A stretch of 64,000 bases of DNA, taken from the NCBI GenBank assembly GCA_945909635.1, contig OX246690.1, positions 3,038,001 through 3,102,000 on the forward strand, in the 5' to 3' direction. The translations under genes were made by a program, and so were the position numbers. Below, in pieces: positions 1 through 8,306 of this stretch. Under the pieces are notes generated by a model that saw only the letters and a list, made by a program, of their open reading frames with translations, ran no database searches and was not told where the DNA came from. The number at the start of each line of letters is the position of its first letter. The stretch's first letter is position 1. The stretch comes from Clostridioides difficile_A (GTDB lineage: Bacteria; Bacillota; Clostridia; Peptostreptococcales; Peptostreptococcaceae).

Positions 1-288
1 ATTTATATGCTCTTTTACTTGTTCTTCCATATTTCTTTTATATAAAATATAAACTACACCTACTAAAAATACACCCATGCCCAAAATCAAGTTTAAATTA
101 AAAGCTACCATAAGTAATATTGAACCAAAAACTAACTTTAAAAGTTTAAAAAATACACTGTCTATTTTTAAAGTTATATTTCTGATTTCTTTACATTCAT
201 CTCTTAAAGAATATCCACTTGAATCTAAATTATTAATCTTTGTTTTTACAATTTCAGAATAAAAAAGCTTTATTATCCCATTTAACAT
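1..288 (-). CDS. Partial membrane protein of unknown function
   Basis: The 5' 96 codons of a minus-strand gene that runs off the left edge. The ATG at 288 is preferred over the ATG at 294 because AGGAG lies 8 nt upstream of the former and only 2 nt upstream of the latter. The visible protein has a charged N-terminal half (about residues 1-45), then a strongly hydrophobic stretch (about 47-82) consistent with two membrane segments, then a basic/acidic tail. I do not recognise a family. It is divergent from the gene starting at 480, with 190 bp between them. Confidence 0.7.
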   Translation of the reverse strand, partial: MLNGIIKLFYSEIVKTKINNLDSSGYSLRDECKEIRNITLKIDSVFFKLLKLVFGSILLMVAFNLNLILGMGVFLVGVVYILYKRNMEEQVKEHIN

Positions 289-479
289 TTTCATCACTCC
301 TAAATATTTTACATATATTTGTAAGTTTTACAATTATAATATTTTTTATACTTGGTAATAATAAAAAATAACAAATATTTTATAATTTAGTATTTATTGT
401 AAATAAGTTAGTTAAACTTTATGGACTAAGTATAGATTTCTAAAAATAAATATTTTTACAATTAAAAGGAAGTGGTTGT

Positions 480-941
480 GTGCAAATAGAACAACTTGAT
501 TTAGAAACAAGAAATAAAATATACTGCTACACTAAAAAAATACTTAGAAAATACCAAAAAGGTATAACATCTGGTAAATTAACGGCAGATAAATTTGCAG
601 ATAATATATTATCTCAAGGTTTCATTAGTAGTATACTTGATGAAAAAATAATTAAGGAATACGACTTTAAGTTATCTTATATAGACTATATAGAAACTTT
701 GATAAAAATACAAAATGAAAATTTATCTAACTCTAGAAAAAAATCTACTAAGACTGTAAAGTGTTTCAATATCTCTCAAATAATCCAATTAAAAAACTTA
801 CTAAATGATACAGGTTATAATTTATTGATTCCATATAAATACTTAACTCCTAAAGATATAAAAGGAATCGTTACTCTAATTAATACTGGGTCTATTGAGC
901 TTGGAAATGAGAGAATCTATAATTATATATCAAAAGTATGA
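480..941 (+). CDS. Hypothetical protein, 153 aa
   Basis: Starts with GTG at 480, with AAGGAAG about 7 nt upstream. The protein is mostly helical, lysine- and isoleucine-rich, with no membrane segment or signal peptide, and I see no motif that assigns it to a family. It stands alone between a divergent gene and a strong hairpin terminator, so it is probably monocistronic. Ordinary chromosomal codon use. Confidence 0.7.
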   Translation: MQIEQLDLETRNKIYCYTKKILRKYQKGITSGKLTADKFADNILSQGFISSILDEKIIKEYDFKLSYIDYIETLIKIQNENLSNSRKKSTKTVKCFNISQIIQLKNLLNDTGYNLLIPYKYLTPKDIKGIVTLINTGSIELGNERIYNYISKV

Positions 942-958
942 TAATATAAAGCTATTAT

Positions 959-1013
959 AAAAAGGCAATTTATTTAATAAGAATTATTTTAATATTAAAT
1001 AAATTGCCTTTTT
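959..1013. terminator. Bidirectional rho-independent terminator
   Basis: A long inverted repeat (AAAAGGCAATTTATTTAATA paired with its complement, about 20 bp) flanked by an A-run on the left and a T-run on the right. It lies between two convergent genes ending at 941 and 1034 and can serve both. Confidence 0.85.
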
Positions 1014-1033
1014 AATTTTTTAATTAAAGATTA

Positions 1034-1204
1034 TTATCCAAGAGCTTTTTCTAATTTAGATAAATGTTGTATTGGATAATATTTTAATAGCTCTTTAAAT
1101 TGTTCTACTGATAAACCTTCTGTTGTTGTGTATATTCTTATTTTTTCATCTAAATCACTATTAATAAATTTGTTTTTTAAATCCTCAAAATTTACACTAC
1201 TCAT
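1034..1204 (-). CDS. Small protein of unknown function, 56 aa
   Basis: An ATG with AAGGAG about 9 nt upstream opens a 56-codon frame ending in two tandem TAA codons. The product is soluble and helical, beginning MSSVNFEDLK and ending LSKLEKALG. No family recognised. The good ribosome site and the shared terminator with the convergent neighbour support a real gene. Confidence 0.6.
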   Translation of the reverse strand: MSSVNFEDLKNKFINSDLDEKIRIYTTTEGLSVEQFKELLKYYPIQHLSKLEKALG

Positions 1205-1304
1205 TTTACATCACTCCTTATGTAACATATTCGTTTGTATTATTTTATCCAAATTCCTAAAATTTATTACATAAAAATGCACCTGTGTAAAATTTAATAA
1301 AAAA

Positions 1305-1352
1305 AAGCTATCTCAATTTAGAAATTACTTTCTATATTTGAGATAGCTTTAG
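1305..1352 (-). terminator. Terminator downstream of the SASP gene
   Basis: The stem AAAGCTATCTCAA / TTGAGATAGCTTT encloses a smaller AGAAA/TTTCT hairpin and is followed on the minus strand by a T-run. It lies just downstream of the spore protein gene. Confidence 0.8.
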
Positions 1353-1393
1353 CTAAACTAATAGCCTAATAGTTATAAATAATTATTTATTAA

Positions 1394-1615
1394 CTATCTG
1401 TTGCTTTTTCCAGCCATTTGTTGTTCAGCCATTTCAACTAATTTTTTAGTCATGTATCCACCTACATAACCATTTTCTCTTGCAGTAAGGTTTCCTTTAT
1501 CAACTTGTTGATAATTACTCATACCAAGTTCGTTAGCTATTTCTAATTTCATTTGGTTTAAAGCCTCTTTTGCTCCTGGTACTACTGTTCTGTTGTTGTT
1601 ATTGTTACTTGCCAT
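1394..1615 (-). CDS. Alpha/beta-type small acid-soluble spore protein
   Basis: A 73-residue protein with the alpha/beta SASP pattern: an asparagine-rich N-terminus, a conserved EALNQMKLEIANELG block (about residues 17-31) and NGYVGGYMTKKLVEMAE (about 48-64). SASPs coat spore DNA, protect it from UV and genotoxic damage, and are degraded by the Gpr protease on germination. Length is typical. The gene is preceded by AGAAGGAAGG and followed by its own terminator, so it is a single-gene unit; forespore (sigma-G) control is expected from the family but I did not assign promoter boxes. It shows that the host forms spores. Confidence 0.95.
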   Translation of the reverse strand: MASNNNNNRTVVPGAKEALNQMKLEIANELGMSNYQQVDKGNLTARENGYVGGYMTKKLVEMAEQQMAGKSNR

Positions 1616-1698
1616 GTTGATTACCTTCCTTCTGTTTAATTTATTTTGTGTTGCTGATAATATTATGTGATTTTAAACATTTTTAATTCAGGTAATTT

Positions 1699-2925
1699 TT
1701 AGCAATTAAAACCTGCCAAATATCCAGTAGAAAAAGCTATTTGCAAATTGAATCCTCCTGTATATGCATCTATATCTATTATCTCTCCAGCAAAAAATAG
1801 ACCTTCTATTAGTTTTGACTCCATTGTACTCGCATTTATCTCATTTACTTTTACACCACCAGAAGTTATTATAGCTTCATCAATAGGTCTGTATCTTTTT
1901 ACAGTAAACTTTAAATTCTTTAGTAAATGCACTAAGTGTTTTCTCTGTTCTCTAGAAATTTGGTGAACAACTGTATCTGGATTAATCTCACTCAAATCTA
2001 TTATTATAGGTATAAGTTTTTTTGGAAGTAAATCATCCAATGCTTTTTCAAATTTTTTATTTGTATACTTTGCAAAATCTTTTTGAACTCTTTTATCCAA
2101 CTTTTCTTCATCTAGTGCTGGTTTTAAATCTAAGAATATAGTGTAATTTTCTTTAGTTGTATCTTTCATTCTACAACTTGCAGACTTAATTATAGGTCCA
2201 TCTAAGCCAAACTTAGTAAATTCAAGTTCTCCAAAATCACTGTAAACTTTCTTTTGTTTGCTATTAAATACTTTTATCTCAACATTTCTTAATGATAACT
2301 TTTCCAAATCTTTTATAAAGCCTTCTTGCACTTCAATACCAATTAAAGATGGTTTTGTATCTACAATGGTGTGACCTTGTGAAGCAGCAAATTTATATCC
2401 ATCACCAGTAGAACCAGTAAGTGGATAACTTAATCCTCCAGTTGCTACTATAACCGAGTCACACTTAATTTCTTTTTTATTGGATAAAACTACTTTTTCA
2501 ATTTTATTATTTTTAGATATTATTTTTTCCACTTTTGAATTTAATAATATATCTACTTTTTTGTTTTTGAGTTGTTTTTCAAGAGCCTTTACAACATCAA
2601 ATGCTTTATCACTTTCTGGGAATACTCTTTTTCCTCTTTCTGTTTTAGTTTTTACACCAAGGTTATTAAACATGCTTATTACATCATCATTTGTAAAAGT
2701 ATAAAAAGCACTATATAAAAATTTTCCATTTGTAGGAACATTTTCTATTAATTCTTCTATATCACAAGCATTAGTTATATTACATCTACCTTTTCCTGTT
2801 ATTGCAAGTTTTTTACCTAATTTATGATTTTTCTCAATCAATGTTACATCAAATCCTCTTTCACATGCAGTTGATGCTGCTATCATCCCTGCTGGTCCGC
2901 CACCTATTACTACTACCTTCTTCAA
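1699..2925 (-). CDS. BaiN/HI0933-family flavoprotein (NAD(P)/FAD-dependent oxidoreductase)
   Basis: 408 residues. The N-terminus carries a Rossmann dinucleotide site (VVVIGGGPAGMIAA, about residues 4-17) followed by a GKGRCNITN signature near residue 46-54, typical of the HI0933/BaiN (YhiN) family. A C-terminal FAD-contact segment, YTGGFNLQIAFSTG, closes the family pattern. Members are cytosolic FAD proteins; some reduce bile-acid intermediates in clostridia, but most have no assigned substrate, so reaction is not claimed here. Length is normal. Flanked by an SASP and a PAP2 gene, probably transcribed alone. Confidence 0.85.
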   Translation of the reverse strand: MKKVVVIGGGPAGMIAASTACERGFDVTLIEKNHKLGKKLAITGKGRCNITNACDIEELIENVPTNGKFLYSAFYTFTNDDVISMFNNLGVKTKTERGKRVFPESDKAFDVVKALEKQLKNKKVDILLNSKVEKIISKNNKIEKVVLSNKKEIKCDSVIVATGGLSYPLTGSTGDGYKFAASQGHTIVDTKPSLIGIEVQEGFIKDLEKLSLRNVEIKVFNSKQKKVYSDFGELEFTKFGLDGPIIKSASCRMKDTTKENYTIFLDLKPALDEEKLDKRVQKDFAKYTNKKFEKALDDLLPKKLIPIIIDLSEINPDTVVHQISREQRKHLVHLLKNLKFTVKRYRPIDEAIITSGGVKVNEINASTMESKLIEGLFFAGEIIDIDAYTGGFNLQIAFSTGYLAGFNC

Positions 2926-2955
2926 ATAATCACTCTTTTCTTCCCTTAATTTTTT

Positions 2956-2984
2956 AAGTTAAACTATTAATAAAGTAGTTTAGC
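2956..2984 (-). terminator. Weak hairpin after the PAP2 gene
   Basis: A TAAACTA/TAGTTTA stem (7 bp) lies directly after the stop of the PAP2 gene and is followed on the minus strand by a mixed A/T tract. Possible weak terminator. Confidence 0.4.
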
Positions 2985-3917
2985 TTAATTTAGCTTCAAA
3001 AGTTTAAATAATGCAGGAGCTCCTGCCACACCATAAAAAACAACTACAGTATTCTTAATAAAGTTCATAAAAATTATACTCATATTAGAATCACTTAGAT
3101 TTAAAGTAACAATTAACATTGAAATAAATACTTTAATCCCCATATATAACATGCCTATTGTTACTATCCCAACCAAAAACCTACATATTCTTGAAAATAT
3201 TATATTTTTACTATTTTTATTTTTACTACTAAAATTAATTTTTTTGTTATTATTGTCTGTATTAAATCTAACAAATTTATCTTCAACTATATATCCAAAT
3301 ATAAACCCTACTATGATACCAAATTTTTCAAAATAGTCAGGGCTATTTAAAAATATAGCTATTATAACAAATGGTATAAGTAAAACCACAAGAAAAATAT
3401 AATTTTTACTATCGTCAATATAGTCAAATATTTTTACAAATATAACTGTAAAAAATATACCTAAGGTCCACCCAGCTATTACATCTATAGGCCAATGAAC
3501 TGCCAAATATAGTCTAGATAAACCAACACCTAATACCATTAATGCACCTATTAAATGAATGTATCTCTTTTTAAATATAGTCATAATACTAACCCAAAAT
3601 GTAGTTGCAGTTTGAGTATGAGCACTTGGAAAAGAGTAACCACCAGCAGTAGAAACTCTCAGTGACTCAAGACCTTTTATTCCTATTGGTCTAGGAGCTT
3701 TTACAAATTCTTTGATTCCTAAATTCACAACAAAATTTCCAATTATAGCAAACAATATTTTCTGCCCACATTTTTTATTTATACACCAGTAAATGATTGT
3801 TGTAATTAATATTAATAGTGGTGCTTCTGTACTTATTGTGAATACAAGAAATATAAAGTTCAAAATTGGATTTCTTAAATTTTGGAAAAATAATAATATA
3901 CTTAATTGAATATCCAT
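2985..3917 (-). CDS. PAP2-family membrane phosphatase
   Basis: 310 residues with about eight hydrophobic segments. The three-part PAP2 acid phosphatase signature is present: K69 to R76-P77 (KEFVKAPRP), S98-A99-H100 (PSAH), and R135 to H141 with D145 (SRLYLAVHWPID). These residues form the phosphate site in undecaprenyl-pyrophosphate, phosphatidic acid and related lipid phosphatases, acting on the outer face of the membrane. The extra C-terminal half (about 170-310) with more membrane segments is longer than minimal PAP2 proteins. The substrate cannot be read from the sequence. Confidence 0.85.
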   Translation of the reverse strand: MDIQLSILLFFQNLRNPILNFIFLVFTISTEAPLLILITTIIYWCINKKCGQKILFAIIGNFVVNLGIKEFVKAPRPIGIKGLESLRVSTAGGYSFPSAHTQTATTFWVSIMTIFKKRYIHLIGALMVLGVGLSRLYLAVHWPIDVIAGWTLGIFFTVIFVKIFDYIDDSKNYIFLVVLLIPFVIIAIFLNSPDYFEKFGIIVGFIFGYIVEDKFVRFNTDNNNKKINFSSKNKNSKNIIFSRICRFLVGIVTIGMLYMGIKVFISMLIVTLNLSDSNMSIIFMNFIKNTVVVFYGVAGAPALFKLLKLN

Positions 3918-3956
3918 ATAGAGGTCTCCTTTACTAATATTTTATATACTTAATTA

Positions 3957-3992
3957 AAAAGCACTAAATCCCTTAGAGATTAGTGCTTTTAA
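3957..3992 (-). terminator. Terminator after hpt
   Basis: Stem AAGCACTAA / TTAGTGCTT with T-rich sequence after it on the minus strand; lies between hpt and the PAP2 gene. Confidence 0.8.
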
Positions 3993-4006
3993 TTCACATT
4001 TAAGTC

Positions 4007-4534
4007 TTATTCTACATCCTCAACTATACCTATATAAGGTAAATTTCTATACTTCTCAGCATAATCTATTCCATATCCAACAATAAATTTATCTTCAATA
4101 ACAAATCCCACATAGTCTACAGGTATATTAGCTTTTCTTCTTTGAGGTTTATCAAGTAAAGTACATAGCTTTAGGCATTTTGGGCTTCTAGTCTTCAAAG
4201 CTGCGACTAGGTTACTTAATGTCAATCCAGAGTCTATTATATCCTCCACAATTAATACATTTTTTCCTTCAATGTCTACATCTAAATCTTTTAATATTTT
4301 AACTGTTCCAGAAGATTCTGTTGAACTACCATAGCTTGTAACGCTCATAAAATCTATATTTACATCTAAGTCTATACATCTTATTAAATCTGAAACAAAT
4401 ACACTAGCTCCTTTAAGGATACCTACTACTAGTAAATCTTCACCTTTAAAATCTTCTTCTATTTTTTTTCCTAATTCATAAACTTTTTCTTTTATTTGTT
4501 CTTCTGTCAACATTTTTCCTGTAATTTTGTACAT
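4007..4534 (-). CDS. hpt: Hypoxanthine-guanine phosphoribosyltransferase
   Basis: 175 residues, the usual bacterial HPRT length. The PRPP-binding motif EDIIDSGLT lies at residues 97-105, the VGILKGAS loop at about 37-44, and VGYGIDYAEKYRNLPYIG near the C-terminus is the typical purine-site and closing segment. It converts hypoxanthine or guanine plus PRPP to IMP or GMP in cytosolic purine salvage. ATG is preceded by GGGAGGG at good spacing. Single gene with its own terminator, divergent from the aminotransferase gene. Confidence 0.95.
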   Translation of the reverse strand: MYKITGKMLTEEQIKEKVYELGKKIEEDFKGEDLLVVGILKGASVFVSDLIRCIDLDVNIDFMSVTSYGSSTESSGTVKILKDLDVDIEGKNVLIVEDIIDSGLTLSNLVAALKTRSPKCLKLCTLLDKPQRRKANIPVDYVGFVIEDKFIVGYGIDYAEKYRNLPYIGIVEDVE

Positions 4535-4667
4535 CTTGTACCCTCCCGCTTTCCATCTATTAACCTATATATTATAGCATACCAAAATATCAATTAAAAT
4601 ATTTTTCATCATTTTTAAACGTAAAGTAACAGCTTATCCATACTTTTTTGCTTTTTATCTTAAAAAT

Positions 4668-4696
4668 TTGGAATAAACATTCCTTTGTATTATAAT
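4668..4696 (+). promoter_or_regulatory. Sigma-A-type promoter for the aminotransferase gene
   Basis: TTGGAA (4668-4673), 17-bp spacer, TATAAT (4691-4696), about 67 bp upstream of the ATG at 4764. Confidence 0.65.
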
Positions 4697-4763
4697 CTAT
4701 ATGTACATGTATTAATCAGTTATTTTTATCAATTATATAATTTTATTTTTGGAGGTACTTTTA

Positions 4764-5839
4764 TGAGCACAAATCATGGAGCTAATTTATATAGTTTATC
4801 TAGTAAGTATGGCTTTTCAAAAGAAGAATTTATGGATTTTAGTTCAAATATAAATCCTTTTGGTACATCAAGTTTAGCCAAACAATACATTGTAAACAAT
4901 ATAGATATGGTATCTATGTATCCTGACCCTGATTACATAGACTTAAAAACTTCTATATCAAGTTACTGCAAATGTTCTATAGATAATATAGTCCTTGGAA
5001 GTGGAGCTACAGAATTAATCTCATCATTCATACATACAATCAACCCTAAACAAGCTCTTTTACTTTCCCCTGCATATTCAGAGTATGAAAAAGAGCTATC
5101 TAAAGTTAATTGTTCTATAGATAAATACTTCGCCAAAGAAGAAGATAATTTTAACATAAATTTAGAAAATCTTATAGAAACTATTAACGCTAAAAATTAT
5201 GATTTGGTTATCATCTGCAACCCTAGTAATCCTACTGGATTTGCATTTACTAAAATACAAGTAAGAGAAATTTTAAAAAACACAGACTCTTTTTTAATGA
5301 TTGATGAGACTTATGTAGAATTTACTGATACAAACATATATTCTTGTACTCAGTTAGTTGATGATTATTCTAATTTATTTGTTATAAGGGGTACATCAAA
5401 GTTTTTTTCGACACCTGGTATAAGACTTGGATACGGTCTTATATCTGACATTAAGGTTAAAAATGAAATAAATAAAAACCTAGATTTATGGAATATAAAT
5501 ATAATCGCTTCCAAAATGGGAGAAATCATGTTTAGTGATTTGAATTTTATATCAAGTACTATTTCTTTAATGAATACTGAAAGAGATTATTTACTTAAGG
5601 AACTTAAAAACATAAAGAACTTAAACGTATATGATACTAAAGGTAATTTTATATTATGTAAAATTAAAACAAAGGAATTTACTGCTAAAGCTCTTCGTGA
5701 TAAACTAATTCCACAAAAAATAATAATAAGAGATTGTTATTCATTTGATGGGCTAGATGAATATTTCTTCAGGGTATGTATACTAAAACCTAATGAAAAT
5801 AAATTATTAATATCATCTCTTAAAGCAATTTTTGAATAG
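4764..5839 (+). CDS. PLP-dependent aminotransferase, CobD/HisC-like (threonine-phosphate decarboxylase-like)
   Basis: 358 residues from the ATG at 4764, chosen because TGGAGGT precedes it; a longer frame upstream has no ribosome site. Fold type I PLP enzyme. The N-terminus HGANLYSLSSKYG plus DFSSNINPFG resembles CobD (L-threonine-O-3-phosphate decarboxylase, which supplies aminopropanol phosphate for cobalamin), while the overall family also includes histidinol-phosphate aminotransferase. The NPSNPTG motif, the MIDETYVEF segment and the PLP lysine in RGTSKFFSTPGIRLGYG are visible. No cobalamin or histidine genes are adjacent, so the substrate stays open; CobD-like is the better guess from the N-terminus. 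Confidence 0.8.
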
Positions 5840-5873
5840 AAAAATCACTTTATTGTGTAACTTTATAAGTATA

Positions 5874-5912
5874 AAAAATGAGTTATCTCTATTTGAGATA
5901 ACTCATTTTTGT
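5874..5912. terminator. Bidirectional terminator between convergent genes
   Basis: Near-perfect stem AAAAATGAGTTATCTC / GAGATAACTCATTTTT with a 5-nt loop, between the aminotransferase and symporter genes. Confidence 0.9.
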
Positions 5913-5923
5913 TTATTAACAAA

Positions 5924-7132
5924 CTAAGCACTTTGTTCTTCTTTGTTTCCTTTTTTACTCATTCCATCATTTATTTTATCTACAACTGCTGCTATTGCAT
6001 TATCTCCTGATACATTACATGCTGTACCAAAACTGTCTTGAGTTAAGTATAAAGCTATCATTAAACTTGCAAGACCTCCATCTGATGGTATTCCAACCAT
6101 TGGTAAGAAAGGAAGTGCACTCATTATAGCCCCACCTGGTGCCCCTGGTGCTGCAACCATTGCTATACCTAACATTGCAATATAAGGGAATAATACACCT
6201 ATTCCATGTGGCATACCATTCATCATTAAAACTGCTGTTGTAAACCCTGTTATTGATATCATACTACCTGATAAATGTATTGTTGCACAAAGAGGCACAA
6301 CAAATTCTCTGATTTGCTTACTTACTCCATTTTTTTCTGCACAACCAACATTAACTGGTATAGTTGCTGCTGAAGATTGAGTACCTATAGCTGTTAAATA
6401 TCCAGGTACTTGATTTTTTAACATTCTTACTGGATTTTTCCCTGAAAACATTCCTGATGCTGTAAATTGGCATGCCATATATACAAAATGTAAAGGTATT
6501 ACCACTAAATAAACTTTCCAGAATACCCCTAATATTGTCCATACTTCCCCTGCTATAGTTATATTCGCAAAAGTTCCTGCTATGTATAAAGGTAATAAAG
6601 GTATAATTACTGTTGACAACGTTTTCGTTACAATTTCTTGGAACTCTTGGAAGAATTTAAATAAAACTTCTCCTTTTCCATGATTTCTTAAAGCTGATAT
6701 TCCAAGCCCCATTACAAATGCAAACACAATTGCTGCTGTTACATCTACCATAGGCTCCAATGGAATTGTGAAGATTGGAGCTAACATTCCTGCCTCTGGG
6801 TCTCCAATTTGACTTGCTACGCTTGCATCAATAAAATTTGGGAAAATTAGCATAGATACTGCAAATGATAATAATCCCGCTATTAGAGTAGAGCCATACG
6901 CTATTGCTGTAGTTATTCCTAATAATTTTCCTGCACCTGTTGCTAAATCTGCTATACCTGCTGTTACAAACCCTATAATTATAAATGGTATTACAAACTT
7001 TAAGAATGCTGAGAATAATGTACTAACTGTTACTAGTATTTGTACTATTATTTCTGGTGCATAACTTCCGATTAAAATACCGACTATGATACCGATGATT
7101 AGCTTGGGCACTAAACCTATTTTCTTCTTCAT
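5924..7132 (-). CDS. Dicarboxylate/amino acid:cation symporter (DAACS family)
   Basis: 402 residues, very hydrophobic, with the eight-helix/two-hairpin organisation of the DAACS (GltP/DctA/SstT) family. The serine-rich hairpin signature is seen as GTQSSAATIPV (about residue 255), and the second hairpin region as GAPGGAIMSALPF. These secondary transporters bring glutamate, aspartate, serine or C4-dicarboxylates in with sodium or protons; the substrate is not decidable here. The prophage is inserted about 150 bp upstream of its start, but the best promoter lies on the chromosomal side of attL. Confidence 0.9.
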   Translation of the reverse strand: MKKKIGLVPKLIIGIIVGILIGSYAPEIIVQILVTVSTLFSAFLKFVIPFIIIGFVTAGIADLATGAGKLLGITTAIAYGSTLIAGLLSFAVSMLIFPNFIDASVASQIGDPEAGMLAPIFTIPLEPMVDVTAAIVFAFVMGLGISALRNHGKGEVLFKFFQEFQEIVTKTLSTVIIPLLPLYIAGTFANITIAGEVWTILGVFWKVYLVVIPLHFVYMACQFTASGMFSGKNPVRMLKNQVPGYLTAIGTQSSAATIPVNVGCAEKNGVSKQIREFVVPLCATIHLSGSMISITGFTTAVLMMNGMPHGIGVLFPYIAMLGIAMVAAPGAPGGAIMSALPFLPMVGIPSDGGLASLMIALYLTQDSFGTACNVSGDNAIAAVVDKINDGMSKKGNKEEQSA

Positions 7133-7213
7133 AATATTTTACCCTCCATAATTTTTTAAATTAAGCATTCTTGTACATTGAATACTTAGTTAAATATTGG
7201 ATATCCACTTATT

Positions 7214-7242
7214 ATGATAATAGAGTTTTACCTCTCCGTCAA
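7214..7242 (-). promoter_or_regulatory. Promoter for the symporter gene
   Basis: On the minus strand TTGACG (7237-7242), 17-bp spacer, TATCAT (7214-7219). It lies between the symporter start and attL, so integration leaves it attached to the gene. Confidence 0.6.
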
Positions 7243-7271
7243 CAATTTAGCCATTTTTTGTTAATAAAAAA

Positions 7272-7300
7272 AAGAATAACATATATAAAGTGTTACTTTT
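7272..7300. other. attL core
   Basis: Contains AAGAATAACA, then ATATAAA (7283-7289), then GTGTTAC. The heptamer ATATAAA with flanking TAACA and TGTTA arms recurs at 61941-61969. Joining the left half of this site to the right half of the other gives a perfect dyad (arms AAGAATAACA and TGTTATTCTT), the inferred attB; the reciprocal join gives TAACAC-ATATAAA-GTGTTA, the inferred attP. Confidence 0.75.
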
Positions 7301-7374
7301 ATTTATTTTATTTTATATATATGCCTATTTTTCAATATTTTTTAATGTTCATACTATTTATTTTTTTAACTTTT

Positions 7375-7392
7375 GTCAGTTAGATGTCAGTT
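7375..7392 (+). repeat. Integrase arm-type sites, P' arm
   Basis: Two GTCAGTT copies 11 bp apart (7375 and 7386). Five more copies with the same phasing lie beside the integrase gene at 61797-61864. Likely bound by the AP2-like N-terminal domain of the integrase. Confidence 0.65.
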
Positions 7393-7399
7393 AAATATT

Positions 7400-7453
7400 T
7401 TATCCACAGTTTTTATATAAGTTATTCACAAGTTATCCCCAATTTTATCCACA
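7400..7453 (+). repeat. DnaA-box cluster
   Basis: Four same-orientation 9-mers matching or nearly matching TTATNCACA: TTATCCACA (7400-7408), TTATTCACA (7422-7430), TTATCCCCA (7433-7441, one mismatch) and TTATCCACA (7445-7453). No dnaA or dnaN is nearby, so this is not oriC. The cluster lies on the phage side of attL, next to the integrase arm sites. Confidence 0.7.
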
Positions 7454-7458
7454 TCAAT

Positions 7459-7493
7459 AAAAAGGTAGCTACTAATATAAGTGCTACCTTTTT
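7459..7493 (-). terminator. Terminator overlapping the end of the XRE gene
   Basis: AAAAAGGTAGC / GCTACCTTTTT stem; the stop codon of the gene ending at 7484 lies inside the right arm. Confidence 0.8.
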
Positions 7494-7702
7494 ATTGATT
7501 CTTCATCTTTTTTAATCTCAACAATATCTTCTATATTACAATCTAATGCTAAACATATTTTTTCTATTGTAGACATAGAGACAACTTTATCTTCTCTTAA
7601 TTTACTTATACTTGAGCTTCCTAACCCTGTCATTTCTTTAAATTCCATTTTTTTTATTTTTTTATCAATTAGTAATTTCCATAATCGGTTATATGAAATC
7701 AT
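7484..7702 (-). CDS. Small XRE-family (Cro/CI-type) regulator
   Basis: 72 residues, essentially one helix-turn-helix domain: FKEMTGLGSSSISKLREDK (about residues 22-40) is the HTH, followed by the dimer-type helix SMSTIEKICLALDCNIEDI. Cytosolic DNA-binding protein. It is divergent from an operon at 7872-8513, and the region between holds two related palindromes, one over its own -35 and one at the start of the divergent operon, so it probably represses both. ATG preceded by AAGGAG. Confidence 0.8.
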   Translation of the reverse strand: MISYNRLWKLLIDKKIKKMEFKEMTGLGSSSISKLREDKVVSMSTIEKICLALDCNIEDIVEIKKDEESIKR

Positions 7703-7735
7703 TTTATCAACTCCTTATAATTTATTTTATCATAA

Positions 7736-7753
7736 TTAACCTCAAAAGGACAA
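7736..7753 (-). promoter_or_regulatory. Operator over the XRE gene promoter
   Basis: TTAACCTCAAAAGGACAA, an imperfect copy of the palindrome at 7813-7830. It overlaps a minus-strand -35-like TTGTCC (7748-7753), suggesting autoregulation. Confidence 0.5.
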
Positions 7754-7779
7754 TATTTCTCTTTTATAGTTAATTTCTA

Positions 7780-7808
7780 TTGACTTTGTAATTAAATAAT
7801 AGTATTAT
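7780..7808 (+). promoter_or_regulatory. Promoter for the 7872-8513 operon
   Basis: TTGACT (7780-7785), 17-bp spacer, TATTAT (7803-7808); the operator palindrome starts 5 bp downstream. Confidence 0.7.
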
Positions 7809-7812
7809 TAAA

Positions 7813-7830
7813 TTAACCTTAAAAGGTTAA
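7813..7830 (+). promoter_or_regulatory. Perfect 18-bp palindromic operator
   Basis: TTAACCTTAAAAGGTTAA sits at the expected transcription start of the divergent operon; the likely ligand is the XRE protein encoded at 7484-7702. Confidence 0.65.
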
Positions 7831-7871
7831 TATTAACTATTTAAGGAAAATATTTAAAGGAGTGTATAGAA

Positions 7872-8294
7872 ATGATAAAATTTGAAATTGGAAAAACTTA
7901 TGCAACAAGAAGCGTATGTGACCATGATTGTGTGTTCACTATAGAGGTTATTAAAAGAACTGATAAAACTATAACTTATAAAGAAGATGATACTGTTAGA
8001 CGTGCTAAAATCCGTTTCAGTGATGATTATGAATACATAAGAGCAGGTAACTATAGCATGGCACCTAATTTTAGTGCTAAAGACTTAGTTATAGAGAATA
8101 AAGAAAATATATCTAATATTGAAAAATATTTCGTAATAAGTCGCTACTACGACAATGGTAAAACTATTGCTTTTATAGAAATGAATAGTACTAAATATAA
8201 AACTGAATATATTAGAAACTTCGACCAGTATGTAGACGAATTTTCTACATTAGAAGAAGCAGAAGAATGCTTACAAGAATGTCTTAGTGCTTAA
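7872..8294 (+). CDS. Prophage accessory protein of unknown function, 140 aa
   Basis: ATG with AAAGGAG upstream. The N-terminal half (about 1-65) looks beta-rich, with CDHDCVFTIEVIKRTDKTITYKE; the C-terminus ends in an acidic helix (TLEEAEECLQECL). No transmembrane segment and no family that I recognise. First gene of a two-gene operon behind a well-formed promoter and an XRE operator, in the region between attL and the lysis genes where lysogenic-conversion genes are usual. Confidence 0.7.
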   Translation: MIKFEIGKTYATRSVCDHDCVFTIEVIKRTDKTITYKEDDTVRRAKIRFSDDYEYIRAGNYSMAPNFSAKDLVIENKENISNIEKYFVISRYYDNGKTIAFIEMNSTKYKTEYIRNFDQYVDEFSTLEEAEECLQECLSA

Positions 8295-8306
8295 GAGGTG
8301 ATATAA

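Noticed and set aside
1225..1245. LexA-like sequence near ATATTCGTTTG
   Set aside because: Only a half-site; no dyad.
7171..7383. 70-codon plus-strand frame across attL
   Set aside because: No ribosome site, low-complexity hydrophobic translation, and it spans the att core.
7400..7453. Chromosomal oriC
   Set aside because: No dnaA, dnaN or rnpA genes nearby, and the boxes are inside the prophage.
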